Positions 7,667 through 16,339 are shown, counted from the stretch's first letter. The stretch is DNA of 64,000 nucleotides from Flavobacterium psychrophilum (GCA_945862065.1 CAMAWT010000008.1:66292-130291); one strand, 5' to 3'. A program made the numbers and translations. The notes: a model not told the origin generated them from the sequence alone.

Positions 7667-10048
7667 TTATTTTTTTCTGAAAATCAAATTCGATGAGGTT
7701 TTTTGAATCTCTTTTTTGTTTAATAACATTTTTCGAAATACCCCTTTAGAATACATTTCTACCTGATCATCATAATGTGAACTCATCGGATTGCCAGATT
7801 GTCCTGTTGGCAAAATACTCCAACTGTTCTCAATATCTGAAAAATCGATGACTCTTCTTGTTGATGGACCCGCTTTAACCGTATATTTACCTTCTTCGTT
7901 AAACGTAAACATTAAATTATTAATCACTTCATTGGAACCATTTATTTCAAACGGACCCACATTGAAAAAACCACGCAAAGCTTTCGCTTTCCCCATAGCG
8001 TGTTGGTATTCTATAGAATGAACCTTGTTCCACGTCCAATTTTTCGGATTATCACCTAATTGTTTTTGCAATGATTGTATGGCTTCTTTAAATGATTGAT
8101 TCATTATATCATTTTGAGTTTCTTTCTTTTTTGTTTTCAAATCATCCCACCAAACTGAGGTAGAATTAAGACTTTGACTAGCAACTAGTTGTTTCATTAC
8201 ATGGGTTTCCAAAAACGCATTGAAATTATCTGTTCCCAACTCATCTTTAAAAGTATTTTTTAAATAGCAAAACATCCATTTATTGTATAGAGTCGGAGCA
8301 ACTTCATGTAATTCATTGGAACCTTTCCAATTTTTTAATTCCTGAATGGCACTTTTTTCATTGGTACTTAAAGTAGCATTATCTAAAAATTGCAACCATT
8401 TTTTTACCAAATTTGGAGCTACAGATGACGTATTGTCAACAATCATATTTTTTACATCAGTCGCATTCCAATCGTTTTTTGGTTCGAGTAATGTTTGAAT
8501 GCGTTTGGCTCTATCTTCTGGTAAATAATATCCAGGATACAAATAGCCGTCAAACGCTTCTGGCTGATTATTAGCAGAATAGACATATCCCCATTTTGGG
8601 TTTACAGCTGATGGATTTTTTGAAAAATCTAAAAATGTTTTTTTGTCATCCATTTCGTTTGAACCATTTAAGATCAAATTTGGGTTCACCGATGCATCTC
8701 TTTTATACAATTTACCAGAGGTGATCCAAGCAATATTATTTTGAGCATCGCCATACATGATATTCAATCCTGGCGCATGTATTAATGCAATATTTTTATA
8801 AAAATTTTCTTTGTTCTTGGAATGTGAAAGAGCATAAACGGCCTTTAAAATCTGATTTTTTTCTTGGGTATAAATCCAAGACATGGCAATTGGTTTTTTG
8901 GTTTTTAATGTATTCAGCAAGCCATTCATAATGGGCCCGTGAATACTTTCTTTTATACTTAATTCAACCGATGCACTGTCTTTAACTTTGATGGTTTTTT
9001 TTCTAAAAGTAAAGTCCTTATAGTTGGCACCTATTTTATATTGCATTTCATTTTTCGGATTTACTTCTTCTTGAAACAAATCCAAATCGTCATTTTCAAA
9101 CATAGTTAACCCATAGGCATAATCACGGTTGTGACCCAATAACGGAAACGGCGTTCCAGCCAAATAATATCCATACATTTCATAATCAGGTGTGGAGATG
9201 TGTGCTTCGTACCAAGTGGCGGGTTGCGAAAATCCGATGTGTGGATCGTTTGCCAAAATTACTTTTCCGTTTTTGGTTTTTTGAGCACCAATTACCCAAC
9301 TGTTACTTCCAATAAATGGCGGAATAGGCGAGTTGTCTAACAAAGCTGTAAGCGATTTTGAAATTTCAGCATAATCGGTTACTTCCCCTTTATAGTTTTT
9401 GAGTTGTGTGGTACCCAATGAGCCATCCAATCCAAAATCTTTAAGATATTCGGCTCCAAATTGGTTTTTAATATCTGTCAGTAACGGATCTGTTTTTTGC
9501 GCCATGGCAAAACTAAAAGACATAAATCCGAAAATATTATAAACATCCTTCAGCGTATATTTTTCTTTTTCAACTCCTACCAAACTAAATTCAATCGGTG
9601 TTTTTCCGTTTTCGATGTACTGATTAATTCCGTCTAAATAGGCTGTAGAAAATAAATATTCCTCCGAATTTTTATCCATTTCAAGAACTGTCTTTTCAGA
9701 ATTTTCATCGAGACCAATACCTGCAAAAAAAAGATCGTTTTTCAATGCCTTGTTTCCAAAAAGTTCCGACAAACGGCCAGGTGCAATTCTTCGCATAAGT
9801 TCCATTTGCCAAAGCCGATCTTGCGCATGTACATATCCCAAAACCACCATCGCATCTTTTTGATTTTCAGCATAAATATGAGGGACACCATAAGCGTCAA
9901 AATATACATTTGTTTCTTGGCTGATGTTTTCAATTTTGACTTCACCTTCATATTGTGGTTTTGTCGTTTGCAGATAGACAACTACTGAAACCACAATTAC
10001 CAGAGCCAAAATGAGAAGTGAAAGGGCAATTTTTTTTATTTTTTTCAT
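7667..10048 (-). CDS. Penicillin acylase family (Ntn) hydrolase
   Basis: 793 residues with an N-terminal membrane anchor or signal (residues 6-27). Penicillin acylases are made as a precursor that cuts itself so that a Ser becomes the N-terminal nucleophile of the beta chain. Here that Ser is S248 in GSNSWVIG, leaving a beta chain of about 546 residues; the following NDPHIGFSQPATWYEAH, RDYAYGLTMFENDD and the late NGSNEVINN are typical family segments. The alpha-chain start shows DAYGVPHIYA and YVHAQDRLWQMEL. Substrate unknown: relatives cleave penicillins, cephalosporins or acyl-homoserine lactones. Probably periplasmic. It sits between kmo and an arginase-family gene but is separated by a 400-base spacer from the latter. 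Confidence 0.93.
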   Translation of the reverse strand: MKKIKKIALSLLILALVIVVSVVVYLQTTKPQYEGEVKIENISQETNVYFDAYGVPHIYAENQKDAMVVLGYVHAQDRLWQMELMRRIAPGRLSELFGNKALKNDLFFAGIGLDENSEKTVLEMDKNSEEYLFSTAYLDGINQYIENGKTPIEFSLVGVEKEKYTLKDVYNIFGFMSFSFAMAQKTDPLLTDIKNQFGAEYLKDFGLDGSLGTTQLKNYKGEVTDYAEISKSLTALLDNSPIPPFIGSNSWVIGAQKTKNGKVILANDPHIGFSQPATWYEAHISTPDYEMYGYYLAGTPFPLLGHNRDYAYGLTMFENDDLDLFQEEVNPKNEMQYKIGANYKDFTFRKKTIKVKDSASVELSIKESIHGPIMNGLLNTLKTKKPIAMSWIYTQEKNQILKAVYALSHSKNKENFYKNIALIHAPGLNIMYGDAQNNIAWITSGKLYKRDASVNPNLILNGSNEMDDKKTFLDFSKNPSAVNPKWGYVYSANNQPEAFDGYLYPGYYLPEDRAKRIQTLLEPKNDWNATDVKNMIVDNTSSVAPNLVKKWLQFLDNATLSTNEKSAIQELKNWKGSNELHEVAPTLYNKWMFCYLKNTFKDELGTDNFNAFLETHVMKQLVASQSLNSTSVWWDDLKTKKKETQNDIMNQSFKEAIQSLQKQLGDNPKNWTWNKVHSIEYQHAMGKAKALRGFFNVGPFEINGSNEVINNLMFTFNEEGKYTVKAGPSTRRVIDFSDIENSWSILPTGQSGNPMSSHYDDQVEMYSKGVFRKMLLNKKEIQKTSSNLIFRKK

Positions 10049-10068
10049 TATTAGGGAACTTTAATTAT

Positions 10069-10076
10069 CAAATATA
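10069..10076 (-). promoter_or_regulatory. Candidate -7 box for the penicillin acylase gene
   Basis: TATATTTG on the minus strand, 21 bases upstream of the ATG. No clear -33 TTG is seen at the expected spacing. Confidence 0.45.
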
Positions 10077-10200
10077 AAAAAAGGCGCGAAATTATCCACA
10101 CCTTTTGATTTTTATTTAAACCGATGATTAAAACAGATTTGTTTCATCCCAAATTTTATTTCAATTAGCACCAACACGCTTGTGCACCTTCCCAGCCATA

Positions 10201-10345
10201 TTCCCGCTTTTTGCTACAATCTTTTTGTTTACCCAAACAGGGTTCAAAACCCTGTCAGGGTAAACAAAAAGGATTTCCGCTTCAATCGGGGGTAAAACTC
10301 CAAAGTTTTTGGCATTTTCCAAACTTTTGGCTATTTAGTTTCAAA
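10201..10345 (+). repeat. Intergenic hairpin element, copy A
   Basis: Left arm CCCGCTTTTTGCTACAATC, then stem CTTTTTGTTTACCC (10221-10234) pairing with GGGTAAACAAAAAG (10258-10271) and holding an inner CAGGGTT/AACCCTG hairpin, then right arm GGATTTCCGCTTCAATCGGG and a tail ending TTTTGGCTATTTAG. The copy at 40831-40966 is nearly the same sequence inverted. This occupies most of the 400-base gap between two minus-strand genes. Confidence 0.85.
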
Positions 10346-10406
10346 GTTTTTGAGTTTAAGAGTTTCAAAGTTTCAAAGTTTTTGCATTAACAATCACTAA
10401 TCACTA
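10340..10406 (+). repeat. CAAAGTTTTTGAG and CACTAAT short repeats
   Basis: After hairpin copy A come about five imperfect units related to GTTTCAAAGTTTTTGAG, then AATCACTAATCACTAA. The same order of modules follows copy C near 44550-44760. Confidence 0.7.
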
Positions 10407-10451
10407 ACTTTTATTGAAAATCCCAAGTGTATTGCTCCCGATAAAAGAAAT

Positions 10452-11540
10452 TTATTTTCTTGGAAAAATAATTTTATTTCCGGTTTCGAGACCGTTGTTT
10501 TTTGCTAAAACACCACACATATGGAATAACATGCGCGCACCAACGTTACCGTCCCAATCGTCATTTTCGCCCGGAGCCACTTCAACTAAGTCAAAACCTA
10601 TTATTTCTTTACCGCTTTGAGCCAAGAGATTGAACAAATAAGTCGCTTGTTCAAACGAAAAGCCACCAGGCACCGGCGTTCCTGTATTTGGGCAATACCA
10701 TGGGTACATTCCGTCTATATCAAAACTGATGCACACTTTTTGCGGAAGCGCTTGGATTATGGCAATGCATTGATTGTGCCATGTTTTTCCTTCGAAAGTT
10801 TCTTGTTTCAAATTGGCATCGGTATGCACCACAACGCGACCGTTTTGTTGATGAACCACTTCAACTTCTTGCACACAGAAATCCCTGATGCCAACTTGAA
10901 CAATTTTTGAAATTTGAGGAATTTGAAGGGCATTGTACATAATGGATGCGTGCGAATATGTGAAGCCTTCGTAGGCAATACGCAAATCCATGTGGGCGTC
11001 TAGGTGCAGCAAACCAAAATCTGTGTGCTTGGTTGCCAACGCCTCATAATAGCCTAATGGCGTAGAATGATCTCCACCCAAAAGTGCTACTTTTTTGCCT
11101 TGATTCATCCAATATAGAACAATGTCTTTTACTTCGGTATGGAGATTTCTGCAAACAGAATTAATTTCGTTTAAACTTTTGATTAATTCAGGATTTTGAG
11201 TTACATCTTGACCATCTTCAAGTGCTTGAATGATGGGTTGTGCAAGCGCTTTGTATGTATCTGAATTGGATTTCCATGCATCTGGAATTTCGGCAAGATA
11301 CATGCCGAGTTTCCATAAATCTGGAAACTCTTGGTGATGCAAATCCACTTGAAACGAAGCGTCTAACACAGCATTTGGCCCTTCTGAAGCACCTGCTCCA
11401 TAACTAACGGTTACTTCCCAAGGCACTGGAATAATGATGATTTCGGATTGATCTGCCGAAAAAGGCAACCCAAAAATGGTGGCATCGGCAAGTCCTGGCT
11501 GACTTGGGTCAAAGTTTTGAATGATTTGGTCTTTGGTCAT
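10452..11540 (-). CDS. Arginase/agmatinase/formimidoylglutamase family enzyme
   Basis: 362 residues of the ureohydrolase fold. All three binuclear-manganese motifs are present: GGDHS (155-159), DAHMD (181-185) and SFDID (272-276), so it should be catalytically competent. It is longer than classical agmatinase (about 306) because of an insertion near residues 85-135. The substrate cannot be assigned: agmatine, arginine and formimidoylglutamate enzymes share these residues. It lies 12 bases after kynU in an apparent two-gene operon, so a role in the kynurenine route (for example a formamidase) is conceivable; hutU lies about 24 kb away, which leaves formimidoylglutamase open as well. Confidence 0.88.
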   Translation of the reverse strand: MTKDQIIQNFDPSQPGLADATIFGLPFSADQSEIIIIPVPWEVTVSYGAGASEGPNAVLDASFQVDLHHQEFPDLWKLGMYLAEIPDAWKSNSDTYKALAQPIIQALEDGQDVTQNPELIKSLNEINSVCRNLHTEVKDIVLYWMNQGKKVALLGGDHSTPLGYYEALATKHTDFGLLHLDAHMDLRIAYEGFTYSHASIMYNALQIPQISKIVQVGIRDFCVQEVEVVHQQNGRVVVHTDANLKQETFEGKTWHNQCIAIIQALPQKVCISFDIDGMYPWYCPNTGTPVPGGFSFEQATYLFNLLAQSGKEIIGFDLVEVAPGENDDWDGNVGARMLFHMCGVLAKNNGLETGNKIIFPRK

Positions 11541-11552
11541 TGTAAGAAATTC

Positions 11553-12833
11553 TTATTTTTTATGTTCTAAAATTCCGGCTTTTAAAATTTGCCCAAAATG
11601 ATACATATCTTCAAAAGACGAGTACAATGGAACGGGAGCTAAACGAATTACGTTGGGCTCTCTCCAATCCGTTATAACGCCATTTTTCATTAAATAATCA
11701 AACAAACTTCTGCCTTCTCCGTGTAAAAAAACAGACAATTGACAAGCACGTTCTTCTTGATTGGTTGGCGTAATAATTTCGAAAGTACTATCAACTTCTT
11801 TGTCAATTTCGTGCAAAATAAATTCAAGATACGAAGTGATTAAATTTCGTTTTTCAATTAATTTGTCCATTCCAATTTCGTCAAACATATCCACCGAAGC
11901 CAAATAAGGCGCTAATGAAAGTATTGGTAAATTACTTATTTGCCATCCGTCGGCACCTTGAACCGGGTCGAACGTTTGTTCCATTTTAAATCGACGTTCT
12001 TTATTGTGTCCCCACCAACCTGCAAAACGATGCATTTTGGATTGGTGGTGTTTTTCATGTATAAAACAACCTGACGCGTTTCCTGGTCCTGAGTTCATGT
12101 ATTTGTAACTGCACCACGAAGCAAAATCGGCATTCCAATTATGTAAATCAAGTTTGATGTTTCCGGCAGCGTGTGCCAAGTCGAAACCTACATAAGCGCC
12201 CACTTTGTGACCCGCTTTCACAATAGCTTCCATGTCAAAAACTTGTCCGGTATAATAATTAACTCCGCCAAAAAGAACCAAAGCAAGTTCGTCACCCACT
12301 TCTTCAATTTTAGAAATAATATCTTCTAGGCGAATGTTGTGTTCGCCATCTCGGCGTTTTATTTCAACAATTGTAGTTGCAGGATCTAAACCATGATGCG
12401 CTACTTGCGATTGAAACATATATTGATCTGAAGGAAATGCTTTTTCTTCACAAATGATTTTAAATCTTTTTGCTGTTGGTCTATAAAACGAAACCATCAA
12501 TAAATGAAGGTTTACCGTTAGTGTATTCATCACGGTAATTTCAGAAGGTAAAGCACCAACAATTTTACTTAGCGGGTTTGCAAAACGTTCGTGGTAATCC
12601 CACCAAGGTTTTTCTGCATAAAAATGACCTTCAACAGCTAGGTTTGCCCAGTCGTTCATCACATCGTCCACATATTTTTTGGTACGTTTGGGTTGTAATC
12701 CCAACGAGTTTCCTGTAAAATAAATTACGTTTTTATCATTATGCTGTGGAAAAATAAATTCGTTTCTATAGGTGTTTAACGGATCTTGTTGATCCAGCTG
12801 CTGTGCAAATTGAAGCGTGTTTTGAAAAGTCAT
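11553..12833 (-). CDS. kynU: Kynureninase
   Basis: 426 residues, full length. A PLP enzyme that cleaves kynurenine or 3-hydroxykynurenine into (3-hydroxy)anthranilate and alanine. PLP residues are clear: the Schiff-base Lys244 in SYKYMNSG, Asp218 in FDLAHAAGN, and the substrate-binding YFTGNSLGLQP near the N-terminus; FAGWWGHN and the C-terminal DWREPNVIRLAPVPLY are also characteristic. With kmo it gives the 3-hydroxykynurenine to 3-hydroxyanthranilate steps; tryptophan dioxygenase and 3-hydroxyanthranilate dioxygenase are not in the window. The arginase-family gene follows 12 bases downstream. Confidence 0.96.
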   Translation of the reverse strand: MTFQNTLQFAQQLDQQDPLNTYRNEFIFPQHNDKNVIYFTGNSLGLQPKRTKKYVDDVMNDWANLAVEGHFYAEKPWWDYHERFANPLSKIVGALPSEITVMNTLTVNLHLLMVSFYRPTAKRFKIICEEKAFPSDQYMFQSQVAHHGLDPATTIVEIKRRDGEHNIRLEDIISKIEEVGDELALVLFGGVNYYTGQVFDMEAIVKAGHKVGAYVGFDLAHAAGNIKLDLHNWNADFASWCSYKYMNSGPGNASGCFIHEKHHQSKMHRFAGWWGHNKERRFKMEQTFDPVQGADGWQISNLPILSLAPYLASVDMFDEIGMDKLIEKRNLITSYLEFILHEIDKEVDSTFEIITPTNQEERACQLSVFLHGEGRSLFDYLMKNGVITDWREPNVIRLAPVPLYSSFEDMYHFGQILKAGILEHKK

Positions 12834-12853
12834 TTTGGTGTTTTTTATAAGGT

Positions 12854-12861
12854 GTAAAAGT
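12854..12861 (-). promoter_or_regulatory. Possible -7 box for kynU
   Basis: TACTTTTA on the minus strand about 20 bases before the kynU ATG, one mismatch from TAnnTTTG. Confidence 0.3.
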
Positions 12862-12880
12862 AAACATTTTTTTTTTAATT

Positions 12881-12935
12881 AGGCATTAGGCAAAAGGCAA
12901 AAGTGATTAGTGACTAGTGATTAGCGAATGAGCGA
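12881..12935 (+). repeat. AGGCAAAAGTGATTAGTGA short repeats
   Basis: AGGCATTAGGCAAAAGG followed by AAGTGATTAGTGACTAGTGA. Related words occur near 21413, 44318 and, inverted, 44672-44758. Confidence 0.7.
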
Positions 12936-12963
12936 ATTTGAAAATGTGTTAATTTGAAAATTA

Positions 12964-13096
12964 ATTAAATATTGACATTAATATTGCAACTGACATTGAT
13001 TTTTGACATTGCAATTGAAATTGATTTTTGTTTTTGATTTTTGAAATTGACATTGAAATTGACATTGTAATTGATTTTTGATATTGCCATTGAACT
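12964..13096 (+). repeat. Period-6/12 TTGACA/TTGAAA array
   Basis: A low-complexity array of imperfect GACATT / GAAATT / GATTTT units repeated across about 130 bases in the spacer between kynU and the cupin gene. No ORF is supported across it. Confidence 0.75.
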
Positions 13097-13237
13097 TGCG
13101 TGAGGGGTAGCAGCGGAAAGCCCACAGCAACCTGAAGCGTCAGCGGAGGGTTGCGAGGACTTGCAGCGGATGACCCGACCCCGTTTTTAGTGATTTTTCT
13201 ATTTTAGATAAATGATGTAAACGGGGGCACGCCCAAA
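13096..13237 (-). repeat. Intergenic hairpin element, copy I (type with left stem)
   Basis: Read on the minus strand it begins TTTGGGCGTGCC 6 bases after the cupin stop, has a left stem CCCCCGTTT / AAACGGGG, then GTCGGGTCATCCGCTGC, a second stem around GCAACC/GGTTGC, and ends GCTGCTACCCCTCACGC. It has the same layout as copy H at 36028-36205. Confidence 0.75.
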
Positions 13238-13243
13238 AATAAT

Positions 13244-13606
13244 TTAGTCTTCTCTGTGTACTTTTGTTAAATCGAAAGCGGGTGTGCAAACCGAAATATA
13301 TTCGCACAAAAAATCAAACGGATTGGAATATTGCACACGGGTGTTTTTTTCTATTTTGATGGATTGACCCGCTTCTAGAATGATGATTTCGTCGTGAATA
13401 ATAAACTGTTTTTTGCCTGAAATTACATAAGTATATTCATCAAATTCTGGCGTTTGAAAAGGTTCGCTCCAACCTGGTGGCGCAATCATGTGGGCAATGG
13501 AAATGTCTTTGTTTTGAGTGGTGGCGTTGCCATGATGTTCTTCGATGAGTTTGCCATCTGTTGTTGGTACTACGAAAGGATTTGTTTGAATGAAATACTT
13601 TTTCAT
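13244..13606 (-). CDS. Cupin domain protein
   Basis: 120 residues folding as a single small beta barrel. Cupin features are visible: a GWSEPFQTPEFDEYTYVISG stretch (first motif, here with only Glu/Asp residues and lacking the usual HxH) and LEAGQSIKIEKNTRVQYSNP as the second motif. The missing His pair suggests that metal binding is altered or absent, so a catalytic role is uncertain; a small-molecule-binding or regulatory role is equally possible. It starts 4 bases after the stop of the HerA-like ATPase gene and is probably cotranscribed with it. In its 3' region a hairpin element begins almost at once. Confidence 0.8.
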   Translation of the reverse strand: MKKYFIQTNPFVVPTTDGKLIEEHHGNATTQNKDISIAHMIAPPGWSEPFQTPEFDEYTYVISGKKQFIIHDEIIILEAGQSIKIEKNTRVQYSNPFDFLCEYISVCTPAFDLTKVHRED

Positions 13607-13610
13607 AAGG

Positions 13611-15125
13611 TTATTTTTTTAAGATTTTCATCAATACACCAAAGGCACCTCTAATAAAACTTGCGCTGGTTACTACTTTTATTACCGATTTTCCTATAAC
13701 TTCTGTAGTACTTGGTTCGTTGGATTTTGTTTCTTGCGTTTCTTCTTGTTGCACTTCTTGCGCTTGATTGGCGGCTTCTATTTTTTTGTTTAATAATTCG
13801 TAGGCGCTTTCTCTATCAAGCTCTTCAGCGTATTTTTTGACCAATTTAGAATTGGAATTGATGGTTTCAATTTCGTCATCGGTTAAAATATCCATTCTGC
13901 TCATAGGAGCACGGAGCATGGTTGCAGCAAGAGGCGTTGGAATTCCTTTTTCGTTCAAGGCGGTGATGAACGCTTCTCCAATTCCGAGTGACGTCAGCAC
14001 TTCGTCGGTTTTGTAAAAAGCAGATGTAGGATAATTGTCGGCGGTTTGCTTTATGGCTTGGCGATCATCGGCAGTGAAAGCACGCAACGCATGTTGGATT
14101 TTGAGTCCTAATTGTGCCAAAACACCTTTGGGAATATCCATTGGGTTTTGGGTAATAAAATAAACGCCAATTCCTTTAGATCGAATGAGTTTGATAATGG
14201 TTTCAATTTGGTTTAATAACGTTTTGCTTGCTTCATTAAATATAAGGTGGGCTTCGTCAATGAAAAGCACCAATTCGGGTTGATCGGCATCGCCTTTTTC
14301 TGGCATTTGTTGGTAAATTTCAGACAGCAAACTCAACATAAATGTCGAAAACAATTTAGGTTTATCTTGAATGTCAGTGAGACGTAATATATTAATGTAT
14401 CCTTTTCCGTTTTCGTCGATTCTTAATAAGTCATCAATTTCGAATGATTTTTCGCCAAAAAACAAATCGCCACCTTGCTGCTCAAGTTCAATGATTTTTC
14501 TAAGAATTGTTCCCGTAGTTGCGGTTGAAATTTTTCCGTATTCTTCACTGATTTCGTCTTTTCCTTCTTCGGTAATGAAATTAAGGACTTTTTTAATGTC
14601 TTTTAAATCAAGTATTGGTAAACTTTTATCATCACAATATTTAAAAATAACCGAGATCACTCCAGCTTGCGTATCGTTTAAGTCTAAAATTCTAGAAAAA
14701 AGTACAGGTCCAAATTCTGAAACAGTCGCACGTAATCGAACCCCGTTTTGGTCAGAAAGAGTTAGCAATTCAACAGGAAAAGCTTGTTTGGTATAAGGTA
14801 TGTTTATTTTTTGATGACGTTCAATGATGAAATCTTTTTCTTCACCCTCGGCAGCAATACCAGAGAAATCACCTTTAATGTCCATCATTAAAACTGGAAT
14901 TCCGAACGACGAAAGTTGTTCAGAAAAAACCTGAATGGTCTTGGTTTTGCCCGTACCAGTCGCCCCAGCAATGAGTCCGTGACGGTTTAAGGTTTTTAAC
15001 GGAATTTTCACTTGGGCTTCACTAATTACTTCATTTTGTAGTAAAGCGGCGCCCATTGAGATGCTTTCCCCTTTTGAAGCGTAACCTTCTTGAATTTCTT
15101 TGATAAACGACTCTTTTGTGCTCAT
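13611..15125 (-). CDS. HerA/DUF853-family (YjgR-like) ATPase
   Basis: 504 residues. P-loop GATGTGKT at residues 54-61 sits right after LNRHGLIAG, the signature opening of DUF853 proteins; a Walker B strand appears as LVLFIDEAHLIF, followed by the GIGVYFITQNPMDIP sensor region and LRAFTADDRQ, all typical of HerA/FtsK-type motor ATPases. Such proteins are hexameric and cytoplasmic; the YjgR-type branch has no firmly established role. The C-terminal 100 residues carry a Glu/Gln-rich linker and a hydrophobic tail (GKSVIKVVTSASFIRGAFG). First gene of a two-gene operon with the cupin. Confidence 0.88.
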   Translation of the reverse strand: MSTKESFIKEIQEGYASKGESISMGAALLQNEVISEAQVKIPLKTLNRHGLIAGATGTGKTKTIQVFSEQLSSFGIPVLMMDIKGDFSGIAAEGEEKDFIIERHQKINIPYTKQAFPVELLTLSDQNGVRLRATVSEFGPVLFSRILDLNDTQAGVISVIFKYCDDKSLPILDLKDIKKVLNFITEEGKDEISEEYGKISTATTGTILRKIIELEQQGGDLFFGEKSFEIDDLLRIDENGKGYINILRLTDIQDKPKLFSTFMLSLLSEIYQQMPEKGDADQPELVLFIDEAHLIFNEASKTLLNQIETIIKLIRSKGIGVYFITQNPMDIPKGVLAQLGLKIQHALRAFTADDRQAIKQTADNYPTSAFYKTDEVLTSLGIGEAFITALNEKGIPTPLAATMLRAPMSRMDILTDDEIETINSNSKLVKKYAEELDRESAYELLNKKIEAANQAQEVQQEETQETKSNEPSTTEVIGKSVIKVVTSASFIRGAFGVLMKILKK

Positions 15126-15523
15126 TTGTTGCTCGATTTTGGTTTTAAACGTCTTTTTGTTGGCGCAAGTTAATATTTTTTACTTTTTTTAAATATAATA
15201 AATAGGCAAAAATCAATAAAAATAAGAATGAAAATAAAGTTATCAAACATTATACGAATCATTGTTGATAAAACGTTATTATAATTCATGAGTTTTTTAT
15301 TTTCGTAAAGTATTAATTTTCAGTTCGTTTTAATTACTATATTCGCTGTTTGCTACTATTTTTGTAAGATTCACATTATTTAGAGTTAAGCTAATGTTAT
15401 TAAAGCAAAAAAAAATTTTTTTATTTGAAGTAAAAATATAAATTTGCTCCAATTGATAATTAATTTCAATTTAAAACAATTAATAAATTAAAAAACTATT
15501 AAAAACTATTAAAATTTTAAAAA
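15126..15523. other. AT-rich divergent intergenic region before exbB
   Basis: About 400 bases without a credible ORF or RNA gene. Two TAnnTTTG boxes are seen on the plus strand (15357-15364 and 15439-15446), both usable for the exbB operon; runs of A and T dominate the rest. Confidence 0.6.
15439..15446 (+). promoter_or_regulatory. Candidate -7 box for the exbB-tonB operon
   Basis: TAAATTTG, giving a leader of roughly 75 bases; a second box TATTTTTG lies at 15357-15364. Neither has a clear TTG at ideal spacing. Confidence 0.4.
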
Positions 15524-16339
15524 ATGGCAAACGTTAAAAAAGAAAAAGGTTCAAATGGTGGCGGAATGGCTACAGGATTAATTATTCTAGCATGTATTGC
15601 AGTTGGAACAATCATTTGGAAATTCGTAATGGGTAGTGCAACAAACTTTGAAGGTGGAAATCCAGAAACAGGTCACCCATTGAATACATTAGGGATGGTT
15701 TACAAAGGAGGATTTATCGTACCCGTTTTATTAGGTATGTTCTTAATGGTTATTGTATTTTCATTTGAAAGATTTTTTGTTATCTCTAAAGCAGCAGGAA
15801 AAAACAACTTAAACGCTTTTATGACCAAAGTTCAAGGGTCTGTAACTAGCGGAAACATTGACGAAGCTATCGAAGCTTGTAACGCACAACAAGGTTCTGT
15901 TGCAAATGCAATAAAATCAGCTTTAGTAAAATTCCAAGATGTTAAAAAAGAAGGATTTACAAGCGAAGAAGCAGCTGAAATGATTCACAAAGAAATCGAA
16001 GAAGCTACAACTCTTGAAATGCCAATGTTAGAGAAACACATGACTATTCTTTCTACATTAGTGTCATTAGGTACATTAGGTGGATTATTAGGAACAGTAT
16101 CTGGGATGATCAAAGCGTTTGGTGCATTAGCATCTGCTGGAACTCCAGACCAAGCTGCACTTGCAACAGGTATCTCTGAAGCACTTATCAACACAGCTAC
16201 AGGTATTGCAACTTCTGCTTTAGCAATCGTTATGTACAACTTCTTTAACTCTAAAATCGATACGTTGACTTACTCAATTGATGAGGCTGGTACTACCATT
16301 GTTAACACGTACAGAAGATTAAGAGGAAGTTTAAAATAA
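15524..16339 (+). CDS. exbB: MotA/TolQ/ExbB proton channel protein
   Basis: 271 residues. Membrane segments at about 14-37 and 65-89, then a cytoplasmic loop, then two C-terminal segments (MTILSTLVSLGTLGGLLGTV and the TGIATSALAIVMYNFF region), giving the ExbB topology. It forms the pentameric channel that uses the proton gradient to energise TonB. First gene of exbB-exbD-exbD-tonB, with spacings of 43, 18 and 12 bases. The many SusC-type receptors of this organism, two of them in this window, depend on such a system. Confidence 0.95.
   Translation: MANVKKEKGSNGGGMATGLIILACIAVGTIIWKFVMGSATNFEGGNPETGHPLNTLGMVYKGGFIVPVLLGMFLMVIVFSFERFFVISKAAGKNNLNAFMTKVQGSVTSGNIDEAIEACNAQQGSVANAIKSALVKFQDVKKEGFTSEEAAEMIHKEIEEATTLEMPMLEKHMTILSTLVSLGTLGGLLGTVSGMIKAFGALASAGTPDQAALATGISEALINTATGIATSALAIVMYNFFNSKIDTLTYSIDEAGTTIVNTYRRLRGSLK

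Noticed and set aside
9742..9988. Two short ORFs inside the penicillin acylase gene
   Set aside because: Other frames of a gene with clear family motifs; no independent evidence.
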